A DNA stretch of 64,000 nt from Flavobacterium psychroterrae. GTDB taxonomy: Bacteria; Bacteroidota; Bacteroidia; Flavobacteriales; Flavobacteriaceae. The translations under genes were made by a program, and so were the position numbers. The notes under the pieces are model-generated. The model saw nothing but the letters and a program-made list of their open reading frames with translations. It was not told the origin of the DNA and did no database searches. The stretch lies in contig NZ_JAGYVZ010000002.1 of NCBI RefSeq assembly GCF_018380615.1, forward strand, positions 430,710 to 494,709, given 5' to 3'. Positions within the stretch are counted from its first letter, which is position 1. Each line of letters starts with the position of its first letter. Shown piece after piece: positions 26,425 to 34,580 of this stretch.

Positions 26425-26567
26425 TAAATTTTTTAATATGTAAAATATTTTTTTATTTTTTTTTTAAAATATTTTCATTTGCTCACGATTATCTTAGTTA
26501 TCAAATAATATGCCACAATGCTAAAATTATGTTATATTATTGTATTTTTTGATTAAATTATTTTTAG

Positions 26568-26646
26568 TTGAATATTCAATAAGAGAATTGGCTATTTTAT
26601 TCCCTTCCTTGCGGTTTGTTTTGTTTTTGATTGAATATTCACTAAG
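26568..26646. repeat. Pair of direct repeats with palindromic core TTGAATATTCAA
   Basis: TTGAATATTCAATAAG at 26568-26583 and TTGAATATTCACTAAG at 26631-26646, 63 bases apart (about six helical turns), with 15 of 16 bases identical. The core is a palindrome, as expected of a dimeric operator. Confidence 0.5.
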
Positions 26647-26727
26647 TCGATATGGGTAAAAATAGCTCATTTAAGCTGTTTTTTATGTAATAATGACTCA
26701 AATGTAACCATTGTTTAAATAAATCGC

Positions 26728-27957
26728 TTACAAAACTACATTCATAATGGTGTTTGTTGCTCCTGTATTATCCTGAATATAGGCTTTGCAAATCTTACTT
26801 TTTTCTGTTAAGAAATTTTCATCGGCAAGTAAATGATCCAGGTTTTCTTTTAATTCGTTAAAATTAGAGATTACAATACATCCTTCAAGCGATACAAGTT
26901 GGATTGCTTCTGCAAAATTCGAGTAATTTGGTCCAATAATAATCGGAATCCCAAATGTTGCAGGTTCAAGAATGTTATGAATTCCCGGATTCCCAAAACC
27001 TCCTCCAACATATGCCATTGTTCCGTAACTATAGATTTTAGTCAGTAATCCAACCGTATCTATTATAAAGACATTGTAATTTGATAAATCCAGATTACTT
27101 TTTTCTGAAAATAAAACCGTCGATTTTGTAATTTGAGATTTTAAATTAGAGATCTGATCTGGTTTAATGTTATGCGGTGCAATAATGAATTTTACATCTT
27201 CCGGTGCCTGATTGATATATTCGGCAATTAAAGCTTCATCTTTTGGCCACGAACTTCCTATTATAATAGTAGGTTTGTTGTTTTTAAAGTTTTCAATAAA
27301 ATCAAGTGAATTGTCTCTTTCTAAAATTGCATTTACGCGATCAAAACGAGTATCGCCGGAAACAACAACATTATGAAATCCTATGGCTTCGATTTTTTCT
27401 TTAGAACTTTCATTCTGAACAAAAAAATAAGTGAACGCTTTTAATGCTTTTCGGTAAAAACCACCATACCATTTAAAAAACATCTGATTGTCCCTGAAAA
27501 TTCCCGAAATTAAATAAGTTGGAGTTCTGCTTGTTTCCAGTTCTTTTAAATAGTTAAGCCAGAATTCATATTTTATAAAAAAGGCTAATTCGGGATGAAC
27601 GAGTTTTAGGAATTTCTTTGCATTGCTTTTTGTGTCTAATGGCAGGTAAACAGTAACATCTGCAACCGTATTATTTTTGCGTACTTCATAGCCGGAAGGC
27701 GAGAAAAAAGTAACGATGATTTTATGTTCAGGGTATTTTTCCTTGATTTTTTCGATTACCGGCAAACCTTGTTCGTATTCGCCAAGAGATGCCGAATGAA
27801 ACCAAATCGTTTTATCTCCAGGTTTTATTTTATCTTCTAATATTGTGAAAACGTTTTTTCGACCGTCTATAAAGAGTTTAATTTTCGGACTAAAAAGCGC
27901 TACAATTTTCAGAAAAAACCCCGCAATAGAAATAACTAAATTATATAGAAAAAGCAT
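26728..27957 (-). CDS. waaA: 3-deoxy-D-manno-octulosonic acid (Kdo) transferase
   Basis: 409 residues. Adds Kdo to lipid A precursor at the cytoplasmic face of the inner membrane, the start of LPS core. The N-terminal anchor (about 3-22) is followed by WFHSASLGEYEQGLPVIEK near 49-67, including the catalytic-type Glu, then VTFFSPSGYEVRKN, IIGSSWPKDE near 232 and YVGGGFGNPGIHNILEPATF near 316-335, the nucleotide-sugar site. Length fits the family. It diverges from the DegT/galE operon; both contribute to surface glycan synthesis. Confidence 0.93.
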   Translation of the reverse strand: MLFLYNLVISIAGFFLKIVALFSPKIKLFIDGRKNVFTILEDKIKPGDKTIWFHSASLGEYEQGLPVIEKIKEKYPEHKIIVTFFSPSGYEVRKNNTVADVTVYLPLDTKSNAKKFLKLVHPELAFFIKYEFWLNYLKELETSRTPTYLISGIFRDNQMFFKWYGGFYRKALKAFTYFFVQNESSKEKIEAIGFHNVVVSGDTRFDRVNAILERDNSLDFIENFKNNKPTIIIGSSWPKDEALIAEYINQAPEDVKFIIAPHNIKPDQISNLKSQITKSTVLFSEKSNLDLSNYNVFIIDTVGLLTKIYSYGTMAYVGGGFGNPGIHNILEPATFGIPIIIGPNYSNFAEAIQLVSLEGCIVISNFNELKENLDHLLADENFLTEKSKICKAYIQDNTGATNTIMNVVL

Positions 27958-28025
27958 CTGTTTATTTTTGTGGCTAAATTACGGTTCTTTCGATTATTTT
28001 CATTGGTTTGAAGGTATTAAATAAC

Positions 28026-28033
28026 TATTTTTG
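28026..28033 (+). promoter_or_regulatory. -7 promoter element for the DegT/galE operon
   Basis: TATTTTTG matches TAnnTTTG, 60 bases before the ATG at 28094. Confidence 0.5.
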
Positions 28034-28093
28034 TTCCTCCTTTTAGAGATTCTGTTTTAAAAACAGCTCTTTAATTTTAAAAATATATTGAAA

Positions 28094-29227
28094 ATGAAAA
28101 AAATTCAAATGGTTGACTTAAAGAGTCAATACGAAAAAATAAAAACTACGGTTGATGCTTCTATTCAAGAAGTTTTAGATACAAATACTTATATAAATGG
28201 ACCTTTAGTTCATCAGTTTCAAAAAAATCTTGAAGATTATTTGGGTGCAAAACATGTAATTCCTTGTGCAAACGGAACAGATGCTTTGCAAATTGCAATG
28301 ATGGCTTTAGATTTAAAACCTGGCGATGAGGTAATTACTGCTGATTTTACTTTTGCGGCTACAGTTGAGGTTATTGCTTTATTGCAATTAACACCGGTTT
28401 TAGTTGATGTTGATATTACAAACATGAATATTGATATCGAAGCAATTAAAAAAGCAATTACACCAAAAACCAAAGCAATTGTTCCCGTACATTTATTTGG
28501 TCGCGCAGCAAATATGGATGCAATTATGGAAATTGCTGCTGAGCATAATTTATATGTAATCGAAGATAATGCACAAGCAATTGGAGCTGATTATATTTCG
28601 AAATCAGGAACAAAAAGCAAAGTAGGAGTGATTGGTCAAGTTGCTGCAACGTCATTTTTTCCCTCTAAAAACTTAGGTTGTTATGGAGATGGCGGAGCAA
28701 TTTTTACTAACGATGATAAACTAGCGCACATCATTCGCGGAATCGTAAACCACGGAATGTACGAGCGTTACCATCACGATGTTGTGGGTGTAAATTCACG
28801 TTTAGATAGTATTCAGGCTGGAGTTTTAAATGCAAAATTGCCACTTTTAGATGAATATAATGCAGCGCGTCGTTTAGCGGCTTCAAAATACAATGCAGCT
28901 TTTGCCGGAAATGCACATATTATAACTCCGGAATTTGATGCAAACGGAAATGATCACGTTTTTCATCAATATGTTTTGAGAATTATAGATGCGGATAGAA
29001 ATGGATTATTGCAGCATTTGCAGGATAAGCAAATTCCATGTGCAATTTATTATCCAATTCCTTTACATTCTCAAAAAGCGTATCTAGATCCTCGCTATAA
29101 AGAAGAACAATTTCCGGTTACGAATCAATTGGTTCAGGAAGTTATTGCTTTGCCAATGCACACAGAATTAGATGATGAGCAAATTAAATTTATAACCGAT
29201 TCGGTTTTAGAATTTTTAAATAAATAA
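28094..29227 (+). CDS. DegT/DnrJ/EryC1/StrS family sugar aminotransferase
   Basis: 377 residues from the ATG at 28094 (MKKIQMVDLKSQYEKI); an upstream TTG two codons earlier is less likely. A PLP enzyme that aminates a keto-sugar nucleotide. Landmarks are ANGTDALQIAMMALDLKPGD near 56-75, FGRAANMDAIMEIAAEHNLY, EDNAQAIGA near 159 and the Schiff-base Lys in SFFPSKNLGCYGDGG near 188. This start and length match members that make amino sugars for LPS O-antigen or exopolysaccharide. The DUF4440 gene follows by 2 bases and galE soon after, so the operon is likely about nucleotide sugars. Confidence 0.92.
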   Translation: MKKIQMVDLKSQYEKIKTTVDASIQEVLDTNTYINGPLVHQFQKNLEDYLGAKHVIPCANGTDALQIAMMALDLKPGDEVITADFTFAATVEVIALLQLTPVLVDVDITNMNIDIEAIKKAITPKTKAIVPVHLFGRAANMDAIMEIAAEHNLYVIEDNAQAIGADYISKSGTKSKVGVIGQVAATSFFPSKNLGCYGDGGAIFTNDDKLAHIIRGIVNHGMYERYHHDVVGVNSRLDSIQAGVLNAKLPLLDEYNAARRLAASKYNAAFAGNAHIITPEFDANGNDHVFHQYVLRIIDADRNGLLQHLQDKQIPCAIYYPIPLHSQKAYLDPRYKEEQFPVTNQLVQEVIALPMHTELDDEQIKFITDSVLEFLNK

Positions 29228-29229
29228 GT

Positions 29230-29670
29230 ATGAAAAGGATTTGTCTTTTAGTTTTAATAGTTTTTGTTCAGTTCTCGGTTTTTTCTCAAAAATCAGGTTC
29301 AAAAGATAAAGCGGCGATCAGTAATCAGGTCGAAAGTTTGCGTAAAGCAATGATTGATGCTGATGGAGTAAAATTAAAAGCACTGACTTCTGATAAATTG
29401 AGTTACGTTCATTCGAATGGTAATTTTCAAAATCAAGCCGAATTTATAGACGGAATAGTGAGTGGGAAATCTGATTTTGTTACTATAGAATTTCAAAATC
29501 AAACAATAACGATTCAAAATGGCGTTGCTATTGTGAGTCATGTTTTATCGGCCCATACAAAAGATGACGGAATTGATAAAGATATTAAAATAGGAATAAT
29601 GCTGGTTTGGCAAAAGCAAAAGAATAATTGGATTTTGATTGCCAGACAAGCTTATAAATTAACTACATAA
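29230..29670 (+). CDS. Secreted NTF2-like (DUF4440) protein
   Basis: 146 residues. A signal peptide MKRICLLVLIVFVQFSVFSQ precedes a cystatin-like NTF2 fold of the DUF4440 type: LRKAMIDADGVKLKALTSDKL, SYVHSNGNFQNQAEFIDGI, and the last strand KNNWILIARQAYKL. These bind small ligands or act as ketosteroid-isomerase relatives; no activity can be assigned. It is sandwiched with 2 and 12 base gaps between two sugar-nucleotide genes, though it is an exported protein, so its link to them is unclear. Confidence 0.85.
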   Translation: MKRICLLVLIVFVQFSVFSQKSGSKDKAAISNQVESLRKAMIDADGVKLKALTSDKLSYVHSNGNFQNQAEFIDGIVSGKSDFVTIEFQNQTITIQNGVAIVSHVLSAHTKDDGIDKDIKIGIMLVWQKQKNNWILIARQAYKLTT

Positions 29671-29682
29671 ATTAACCAAAAA

Positions 29683-30696
29683 ATGAAAGTATTAGTAACA
29701 GGAGGATTAGGATTTATTGGTTCTCACACCGTAGTCGAATTGCAAAATGAAGGCTTTGAAGTAGTGATAATTGATAATCTTTCAAATGCTACCGAAGATG
29801 TTCTAAAAGGAATTGCAGCAATTACAGGAAAAACGCCTTTATTCGAAAAATTAGATTTAAGAGAAAAAGCGGCGGTTCATGATTTCTTTAAAAAACATAA
29901 TGATGTTACTGGTGTAATTCATTTTGCTGCTTCAAAAGCAGTTGGCGAAAGTGTAGAACAGCCTTTATTATACTACGAAAATAACATTAACAGTTTAATA
30001 TATCTGCTACAGGAATTACAGCAAAAACCTGAGGCAAGTTTTATTTTCAGTTCATCTTGTACAGTTTACGGTCAAGCCGAAAAAATGCCAATTACAGAAG
30101 ATGCTCCAGTTCAAACAGCAATGTCTCCTTACGGAAACACAAAACAAATAGGAGAGGAAATTATTACGGATACAGCTAAAGTAACCAATATACGCGCAAT
30201 TTTATTGCGTTATTTTAATCCGGTTGGAGCGCATTCAAGCAATGAAATTGGCGAATTGCCATTAGGTGTTCCTCAAAATTTAGTACCTTTTATTACACAA
30301 ACCGGAATGGGATTGCGTAAAGAATTATCGGTTTTTGGAGATGATTATCCAACTCCGGACGGAACTGCAGTTCGTGATTATATTCACGTTGTAGATTTAG
30401 CGAAAGCGCACGTAATTGCATTAAAGCGTTTATTCGATAAAAAGAATTTACAAAAAGTAGAAACTTTTAATTTAGGAACCGGAACTGGAAGCTCAGTTCT
30501 TGAAGTAATAAATAGTTTCGAAAAAGTGAGCGACAAAAAATTACCGTACAAAATAATGCCGCGTCGTGAAGGTGATATCACCGAAGCTTATGCGAATACA
30601 GATAAAGCAAACAATGTTTTAGGCTGGAAAGCACAATTAAGTTTAGACGAAGCAATGGCAAGTGCCTGGAAATGGGAACAGAAAGTTCGCTCTTAA
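29683..30696 (+). CDS. galE: UDP-glucose 4-epimerase
   Basis: 337 residues. Interconverts UDP-glucose and UDP-galactose with tightly bound NAD in the cytoplasm. An extended SDR fold: Rossmann motif GGLGFIGSHTV (residues 7-17), IDNLSNA near 31, FAASKAVGES near 84, catalytic YGNTK (Tyr and Lys near 150-154) preceded by SSSCTVYG, and substrate-binding RYFNPVGAH near 178. C-terminal VLGWKAQLSLDEAM is the family ending. Third gene of the DegT operon and likely supplier of UDP-galactose for surface glycans; a terminator-type hairpin follows at 30766-30806. Confidence 0.95.
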   Translation: MKVLVTGGLGFIGSHTVVELQNEGFEVVIIDNLSNATEDVLKGIAAITGKTPLFEKLDLREKAAVHDFFKKHNDVTGVIHFAASKAVGESVEQPLLYYENNINSLIYLLQELQQKPEASFIFSSSCTVYGQAEKMPITEDAPVQTAMSPYGNTKQIGEEIITDTAKVTNIRAILLRYFNPVGAHSSNEIGELPLGVPQNLVPFITQTGMGLRKELSVFGDDYPTPDGTAVRDYIHVVDLAKAHVIALKRLFDKKNLQKVETFNLGTGTGSSVLEVINSFEKVSDKKLPYKIMPRREGDITEAYANTDKANNVLGWKAQLSLDEAMASAWKWEQKVRS

Positions 30697-30727
30697 ATAG
30701 TTTTCAGTTTTCGGTCACAGTTTTCCG

Positions 30728-30752
30728 GTAGAGACGCAGAGCAGTGTGTCTA
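30728..30752. repeat. Short palindromic repeat of the GTAGAGACGCA family, copy 1
   Basis: GTAGAGACGCA, GAGCAG, TGTGTCTA: imperfect palindrome with AGACGCA facing TGTGTCT. A second copy is at 35430-35454. Confidence 0.6.
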
Positions 30753-30765
30753 ACTGTAGAATGTC

Positions 30766-30806
30766 AAAAAATCCCAAATAATCTAAATTGATTATTTGGG
30801 ATTTTT
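30766..30806 (+). terminator. Terminator after galE
   Basis: A stem of at least 16 bp (AAATCCCAAATAATC with its complement, 6-nt loop) ends in T residues. Confidence 0.85.
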
Positions 30807-30857
30807 ATTTTAGAAAGATTTTATTTTGTAAATTTATAAGATTAAATTGTAGGAATT

Positions 30858-31052
30858 ATGGATAAGAAAAAAGAAGATCTTAAAAATGATAAAGTTGAAG
30901 AACCTGCTGTTGAATATGAAATTCAAAAACCTAAATTTAAAGGGATAGATCGCGAGACTTTTGATTTTGATGCTGAGTTTGCTAAAGGATTAACTCCAGA
31001 GGAATTTAAAGTTGAAATGTCCAAAAGAATAAAAGCATATCCTTGGAAATAA
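30858..31052 (+). CDS. Small charged protein of unknown function
   Basis: 64 residues, rich in Lys, Glu and Asp, with no signal or membrane segment. It starts MDKKKEDLKNDKVEEPAVEY and ends MSKRIKAYPWK. A short conserved-looking block TFDFDAEFAKGLTPEEFKVE could fold as strand-helix. No known family is recognised. It is bracketed by two terminators (30766-30806 and 31051-31087), which supports an independent gene. Likely cytoplasmic. Confidence 0.7.
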   Translation: MDKKKEDLKNDKVEEPAVEYEIQKPKFKGIDRETFDFDAEFAKGLTPEEFKVEMSKRIKAYPWK

Positions 31053-31087
31053 AAATCCTCATAAACATTTAATTTATGAGGATTTTT
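31051..31087. terminator. Terminator between the small charged gene and fabD
   Basis: AAAAATCCTCATAAA pairs perfectly with TTTATGAGGATTTTT (15 bp). A and T tracts on both sides allow either direction. It starts in the stop codon region of the upstream gene. Confidence 0.85.
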
Positions 31088-31100
31088 GTATTTAATATGT

Positions 31101-31138
31101 CAGTAACTGAAAACTGAGACTGCGACTGAAAACTAATT
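31101..31138. repeat. Word repeat ACTGAAAACTGAGACTGCGAC
   Basis: CAGTAACTGAAAACTGAG followed by ACTGCGACTGAAAACTAA runs to the fabD stop codon. The same words occur at about 39262-39300 and, inverted, at 30700-30725. Confidence 0.5.
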
Positions 31139-32012
31139 AAGCATTCGCCGTAACCGCTTCTTTATCAATTTTATTAATCAAACCTGCTAATACTTTTCCC
31201 GGACCAACTTCTGTAAATAAAGTAGCTCCGTCAGCGATCATTTGTTGAACAGATTGAGTCCATTTTACAGGAGCAGTCAATTGAATAATTAAGTTCTTTT
31301 TGATTTCGTTTGCATCAGAAACAGCGCTTGCTGTTACATTTTGATAAACCGGGCAAATAGGAGTTGAGAAAGTAGTTGCTTCAATTGCAGCAGCCAATTC
31401 TTCTCTTGCAGGTTCCATCATTGGAGAGTGAAATGCTCCTCCAACAGGTAAAATTAAAGCACGTTTTGCTCCGGCAGCTTTCATAGCCTCACAAGCTTTT
31501 TCAACAGCAGTAGTTTCTCCTGAAATTACCAATTGTCCCGGACAGTTATAATTTGCAGCAACCACAATTCCGTCAATAGAAGCGCAAACTTCTTCAACAA
31601 CATTGTCAGCTAAACCTAAAACAGCAGCCATTGTTGATGGAGTAATTTCGCAGGCTTTTTGCATCGCAAGAGCACGTTGAGAAACTAATTTAAGACCATC
31701 TTCAAAAGATAAAGTCCCGTTGGCAACCAATGCTGAAAATTCTCCTAAAGAATGTCCTGCAACCATCTCTGGTTTAAAATCTTCCCCTAAAGTTTTTGCT
31801 AAAATAACGGAGTGTAAAAAAACAGCCGGTTGAGTAACTTTAGTTTCTTTTAGTTCTTCGGCAGTACCTTCGAACATAATATCTGTAATTCTAAAACCTA
31901 AAATTTCATTAGCTTTTTCGAATAATTCTTTGGCTAAAGCCGATGATTCATATAAGTCTTTGCCCATTCCTGTAAATTGTGCGCCCTGACCCGGAAATAC
32001 GTATGCTTTCAT
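31137..32012 (-). CDS. fabD: Malonyl-CoA:ACP transacylase
   Basis: 291 residues. Transfers malonyl from CoA to acyl carrier protein in fatty acid synthesis, in the cytoplasm. Motifs are FPGQGAQFTGMGKDLY near the N-terminus, the active-site GHSLGEFSA (Ser near 92), QRALAMQKA near 117-125 with the substrate Arg, and GGAFHSPMM near 196 with the catalytic His. All needed residues are present and length is normal for the single-domain enzyme. -7 element TATTTTTG at 32068-32075 (minus strand). Flanked by a DUF983 gene in the same direction. Confidence 0.97.
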   Translation of the reverse strand: MKAYVFPGQGAQFTGMGKDLYESSALAKELFEKANEILGFRITDIMFEGTAEELKETKVTQPAVFLHSVILAKTLGEDFKPEMVAGHSLGEFSALVANGTLSFEDGLKLVSQRALAMQKACEITPSTMAAVLGLADNVVEEVCASIDGIVVAANYNCPGQLVISGETTAVEKACEAMKAAGAKRALILPVGGAFHSPMMEPAREELAAAIEATTFSTPICPVYQNVTASAVSDANEIKKNLIIQLTAPVKWTQSVQQMIADGATLFTEVGPGKVLAGLINKIDKEAVTANA

Positions 32013-32067
32013 TTCTCTAATTTAAAGTTGAATTTTTCTGAATTGAAAATTAGTTTCAATTGAAAGG

Positions 32068-32075
32068 CAAAAATA
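32068..32075 (-). promoter_or_regulatory. -7 promoter element for fabD
   Basis: The minus strand reads TATTTTTG, matching TAnnTTTG, 55 bases upstream of fabD. Confidence 0.55.
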
Positions 32076-32083
32076 GTATTTTT

Positions 32084-32446
32084 TTAGCTCGTATAATCTT
32101 TAAACATATAAATCCATGCTAATCTTGAAAATCGAAGATTGAAAGAAGTTAATAAAATAATTACAACGGCAATTATTGGAATGATTCTTAAATCGAAGTT
32201 TTTTTCGAAGAAAAATTGGGCAACACAATAAGTAGCAATACCTTGGGCAACAGTTAATCCGTAGTTTACATACATGGCACCAAAGAAATAACCAGGTTCT
32301 TTCTGAAATTTGTAATTACAATGACTGCAGTATTCATTCATTTTTGGTAAACTAAAACTCAGAAAAATATTTTTGTCTTTAAATACTTTTCCTGTATGAC
32401 AAACAGGACATTCGTTTTTAAAGATATGAGTTAATGTACTTGACAT
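32084..32446 (-). CDS. DUF983 membrane protein with two CxxC pairs
   Basis: 120 residues. Two Cys pairs near the N-terminus (ECPVC at 12-16 and YCSHC at 35-39) probably bind zinc or iron. The family block EPGYFFGAMYVNYG follows at about 46-59, and two hydrophobic helices occupy about 60-77 and 85-105. Members of DUF983 are small inner-membrane proteins of unknown function. It carries a clear -7 element at 32470-32477. The fabD gene lies 71 bases downstream on the same strand but has its own promoter signal. Confidence 0.9.
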   Translation of the reverse strand: MSSTLTHIFKNECPVCHTGKVFKDKNIFLSFSLPKMNEYCSHCNYKFQKEPGYFFGAMYVNYGLTVAQGIATYCVAQFFFEKNFDLRIIPIIAVVIILLTSFNLRFSRLAWIYMFKDYTS

Positions 32447-32469
32447 GATCTAGTTATTTTTTGTTTATA

Positions 32470-32477
32470 CAAAGGTA
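32470..32477 (-). promoter_or_regulatory. -7 promoter element for the DUF983 gene
   Basis: The minus strand reads TACCTTTG, matching TAnnTTTG, 23 bases before the start codon. Confidence 0.6.
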
Positions 32478-32616
32478 ATTCACAGACTTATAAAAGTCTT
32501 TTTTATATCTTCGCTAATTATAGCACAATAAAGACATTTTGCGTAAAATTCCAATAAAAAAATCTGAAATTCCAAATTTCAAATCCAAAAATCTACAATC
32601 TAAAATTTAATAGCAT

Positions 32617-33480
32617 ATGAAAAAATATCCAATTTATAGTGTTCAGAATTTTAGTTGCAATGATATTCATCGTGATTTTTACGTCAATACTTTTACGGAA
32701 CATTTAAAGAATCACAGTTTTGTTGAAGAACCACATCGTCATGATTCGTATTTAATGGTTTTTTTTACAAAAGGTTCAGGACAGCATGAAGTTGATTTTG
32801 ATCAATTCGAAATTAAAAGAGGAAGTTTATTTGTTTTGCAGCCCGGACAAATGCATCATTGGAGTTTGTCTGAAGATATTGAAGGTTTTGTGATTATTTT
32901 TTCTCAGGAACTTTATAATTTGTATTTCGGACAAAAAAACATCAACGAATATAATTTCTATCATTCCATTCACAATCGACCGGAAATGGTTTTTGAAGAA
33001 ATAGAAATTCCAAAAATCCTGCCTTATTTTGATTTGCTAATTCAGGAAAACAATCAGGAAAATAAATATCAACTGGATAAAATGTTGAATTTATTAGATT
33101 GTATTCATATCGAAATTGCTCGTAAATACAATGAAACTTATTCGCATCAAACGCATTCTTATAATATCAAAATCAATAGATTCGAAATGCTTTTGGAAAA
33201 GTATTTCAGACAGGAAAAATTGCCTTCATTTTATGCCGAAAAATTAAACATCACTTTAAAACATTTAAACAGAATCTGCAATGAAATCCTCCAAAAAACC
33301 GCAACCGAAGTTATTATGGATCGCGTAATTCTGGAAATAAAGCGAATGTTAATCGATAAACAATTGGCTGTAAACGAAATTGCCTATAAAGTAGGCTACG
33401 AAGATTACTCGTATTTCTCCCGACTTTTCAAAAAACAAACTGGATTTTCTCCAACAGAGTTTCGAAATACTGTTAGATAG
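32617..33480 (+). CDS. AraC-family transcriptional regulator with cupin sensor domain
   Basis: 287 residues. An N-terminal cupin domain (EPHRHDSYLMVFFTKG near 38-53, then FVLQPGQMHHW near 70-80) resembles the AraC ligand-binding domain. The C-terminal AraC HTH domain (about 190-287) has LNITLKHLNRICNEILQKT and VNEIAYKVGYEDYSYFSRLF, ending QTGFSPTEFRNTVR. The ligand is unknown. It sits convergent to yceI and near the pirin gene, whose promoters share a 27-bp block, so it is a candidate to bind that block (inference). A word-repeat hairpin follows its stop codon at once. Confidence 0.9.
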   Translation: MKKYPIYSVQNFSCNDIHRDFYVNTFTEHLKNHSFVEEPHRHDSYLMVFFTKGSGQHEVDFDQFEIKRGSLFVLQPGQMHHWSLSEDIEGFVIIFSQELYNLYFGQKNINEYNFYHSIHNRPEMVFEEIEIPKILPYFDLLIQENNQENKYQLDKMLNLLDCIHIEIARKYNETYSHQTHSYNIKINRFEMLLEKYFRQEKLPSFYAEKLNITLKHLNRICNEILQKTATEVIMDRVILEIKRMLIDKQLAVNEIAYKVGYEDYSYFSRLFKKQTGFSPTEFRNTVR

Positions 33481-33572
33481 TTTTGCCACGAATTACACGA
33501 ATTATCACGAATTATTTTTGACTCTTTTTGTGCGCAAAAAATTAGTGGAAATTTGTGAAATTCGTGGCAAAC
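33481..33572. repeat. Inverted CACGAATT word repeat after the AraC gene
   Basis: The left arm TTGCCACGAATTACACGAAT then TATCACGAATT pairs loosely with the right arm, which ends GAAATTCGTGGCAAAC. Tandem period is 9-10 bases. It begins right at the AraC stop codon. Confidence 0.75.
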
Positions 33573-33589
33573 TTTTTTATTCATAAAAT

Positions 33590-33623
33590 AAAAGCCTGCA
33601 CTTTCTAAAAAGTACAGGCTTTT
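33590..33623. terminator. Bidirectional terminator between the AraC and YceI genes
   Basis: AAAAGCCTG and CAGGCTTTT pair, with an inner ACTT/AAGT step, between convergent genes. Confidence 0.75.
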
Positions 33624-33656
33624 AATCAACCAAATTAAATTCTATTATTGTCTGAA

Positions 33657-34190
33657 TTAAGCTTGTTTTACAAATTGTAATTCAATGTTCAAACGAACTT
33701 CTTCTCCAACTAAAACTCCCCCAGTTTCAAGAGCAGAGTTCCAGTTTAAACCCCAATCTTTACGATTAATTTTTCCTTCAATGCTTAAACCTACTTTAGT
33801 ATTTCCCCAAGGATCAGTCATAATTCCGCTAAATTCTACAGGAAACTTTACTGATTTTGAAATTCCTTTGATAGTTAAATCTCCAGTTAATTCATAATCT
33901 CCAGCATCGATTTTTTTAAATGATGATCCTTTGAAAGTTAATTTCGGATTGTTCTCAACATCAAAGAAATCAGCACTTCTTAAGTGACCATCTCTGTCTG
34001 CATTTGCAGTATCGATAGAAGCGATATCACCTGAAAATTCAATTTCAGCATTTTCGAAGTTTTCGCCTTCTGTAGTAATTGTAGCATCGTAAGTTCCAAA
34101 TTTACCTGAAACATTTGTAAACATCATGTGTTTAACTTTAAAACCAATTTCTGAATGTGTTGGGTCAATTGACCATTTTGTAGTTGCCAT
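33657..34190 (-). CDS. YceI family protein
   Basis: 177 residues spanning the whole lipocalin-like YceI barrel: start TKWSIDPTHSEIGFKVKHMM, middle IASIDTANADRDGHLRSADF, later YELTGDLTIKGISKSVKFPV. It has no signal peptide, so unlike E. coli YceI it should be cytoplasmic. The barrel binds polyisoprenoids in characterised members. Its promoter (TAACTTTG at 34231-34238) carries upstream a 27-bp block shared with the pirin gene, which suggests co-regulation. Confidence 0.95.
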   Translation of the reverse strand: MATTKWSIDPTHSEIGFKVKHMMFTNVSGKFGTYDATITTEGENFENAEIEFSGDIASIDTANADRDGHLRSADFFDVENNPKLTFKGSSFKKIDAGDYELTGDLTIKGISKSVKFPVEFSGIMTDPWGNTKVGLSIEGKINRKDWGLNWNSALETGGVLVGEEVRLNIELQFVKQA

Positions 34191-34230
34191 AATTTTTATT
34201 TTTTAAATAATTAATTTCATTTTGATAGGA

Positions 34231-34238
34231 CAAAGTTA
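34231..34238 (-). promoter_or_regulatory. -7 promoter element for the YceI gene
   Basis: The minus strand reads TAACTTTG, matching TAnnTTTG; 40 bases upstream of the start. Confidence 0.65.
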
Positions 34239-34252
34239 CGTCCGGAGTATTT

Positions 34253-34279
34253 GAAACACACTTAACCTAGATTAAGAAA
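34253..34279 (-). promoter_or_regulatory. Shared 27-bp block upstream of the YceI gene (CTTAA-N6-TTAAG)
   Basis: On the plus strand it reads GAAACACACTTAACC then TAGATTAAGAAA. It is 23/27 identical to 35350-35376 and lies 14 bases from the -7 element, exactly as in the pirin copy. The inverted half-sites CTTAA and TTAAG sit where a -33 element should be. Confidence 0.65.
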
Positions 34280-34343
34280 TGAAAAGTGATAATTTTATAG
34301 GTTTATTTTTTTGTTACTGATTTCAGGATGAAAAAATGTTTTA

Positions 34344-34487
34344 GTTTCTCGCAGATTTTGCAGATTAAGCAGATTTCTATCAATTTTTGTCTTACGAATT
34401 TTAAAAAAAATAAGCCGATATACGCAGATTATTTGTAAAAATGAATTCTAATAAATATCTGCTTAATCTGCAAAATCTGCGAGAAAC
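34344..34487. repeat. Perfect 31-bp inverted repeat of GCAGATTT words
   Basis: Arms 34344-34374 and 34457-34487 are perfectly complementary over 31 bases, with an 82-base loop. Each arm is a tandem of about 9-bp words (CGCAGATTT, TGCAGATTA, AGCAGAT). Confidence 0.95.
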
Positions 34488-34509
34488 CTTTTTTTATTCT
34501 GCAAAAGAA

Positions 34510-34549
34510 AAACGATAAAAACCTGATAAAAACAGATTCATTATCGTTT
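34510..34549 (-). terminator. Hairpin after the pirin gene
   Basis: AAACGATAA pairs with TTATCGTTT across a 22-nt loop, then runs into T-rich sequence on the minus strand. The long loop lowers confidence. Confidence 0.5.
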
Positions 34550-34580
34550 CCTGAAAAAAAGTATTAATTGTTTCTTATAA

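Larger units (their letters stand above)
26380..26727. other. AT-rich intergenic region between the lipoprotein gene and waaA
   Basis: 348 bases without a gene. It holds the lipoprotein -7 element (26417-26424) and two direct copies of TTGAATATTCA followed by ATAAG or CTAAG (26568-26583 and 26631-26646). No other structure was seen. Confidence 0.6.
34191..34580. other. Regulatory and repeat-rich region between pirin and YceI genes
   Basis: 390 bases without a gene. It holds the yceI promoter and shared operator block, the perfect 31-bp inverted GCAGATTT repeat (34344-34487) and the pirin terminator hairpin (34510-34549). Confidence 0.8.
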
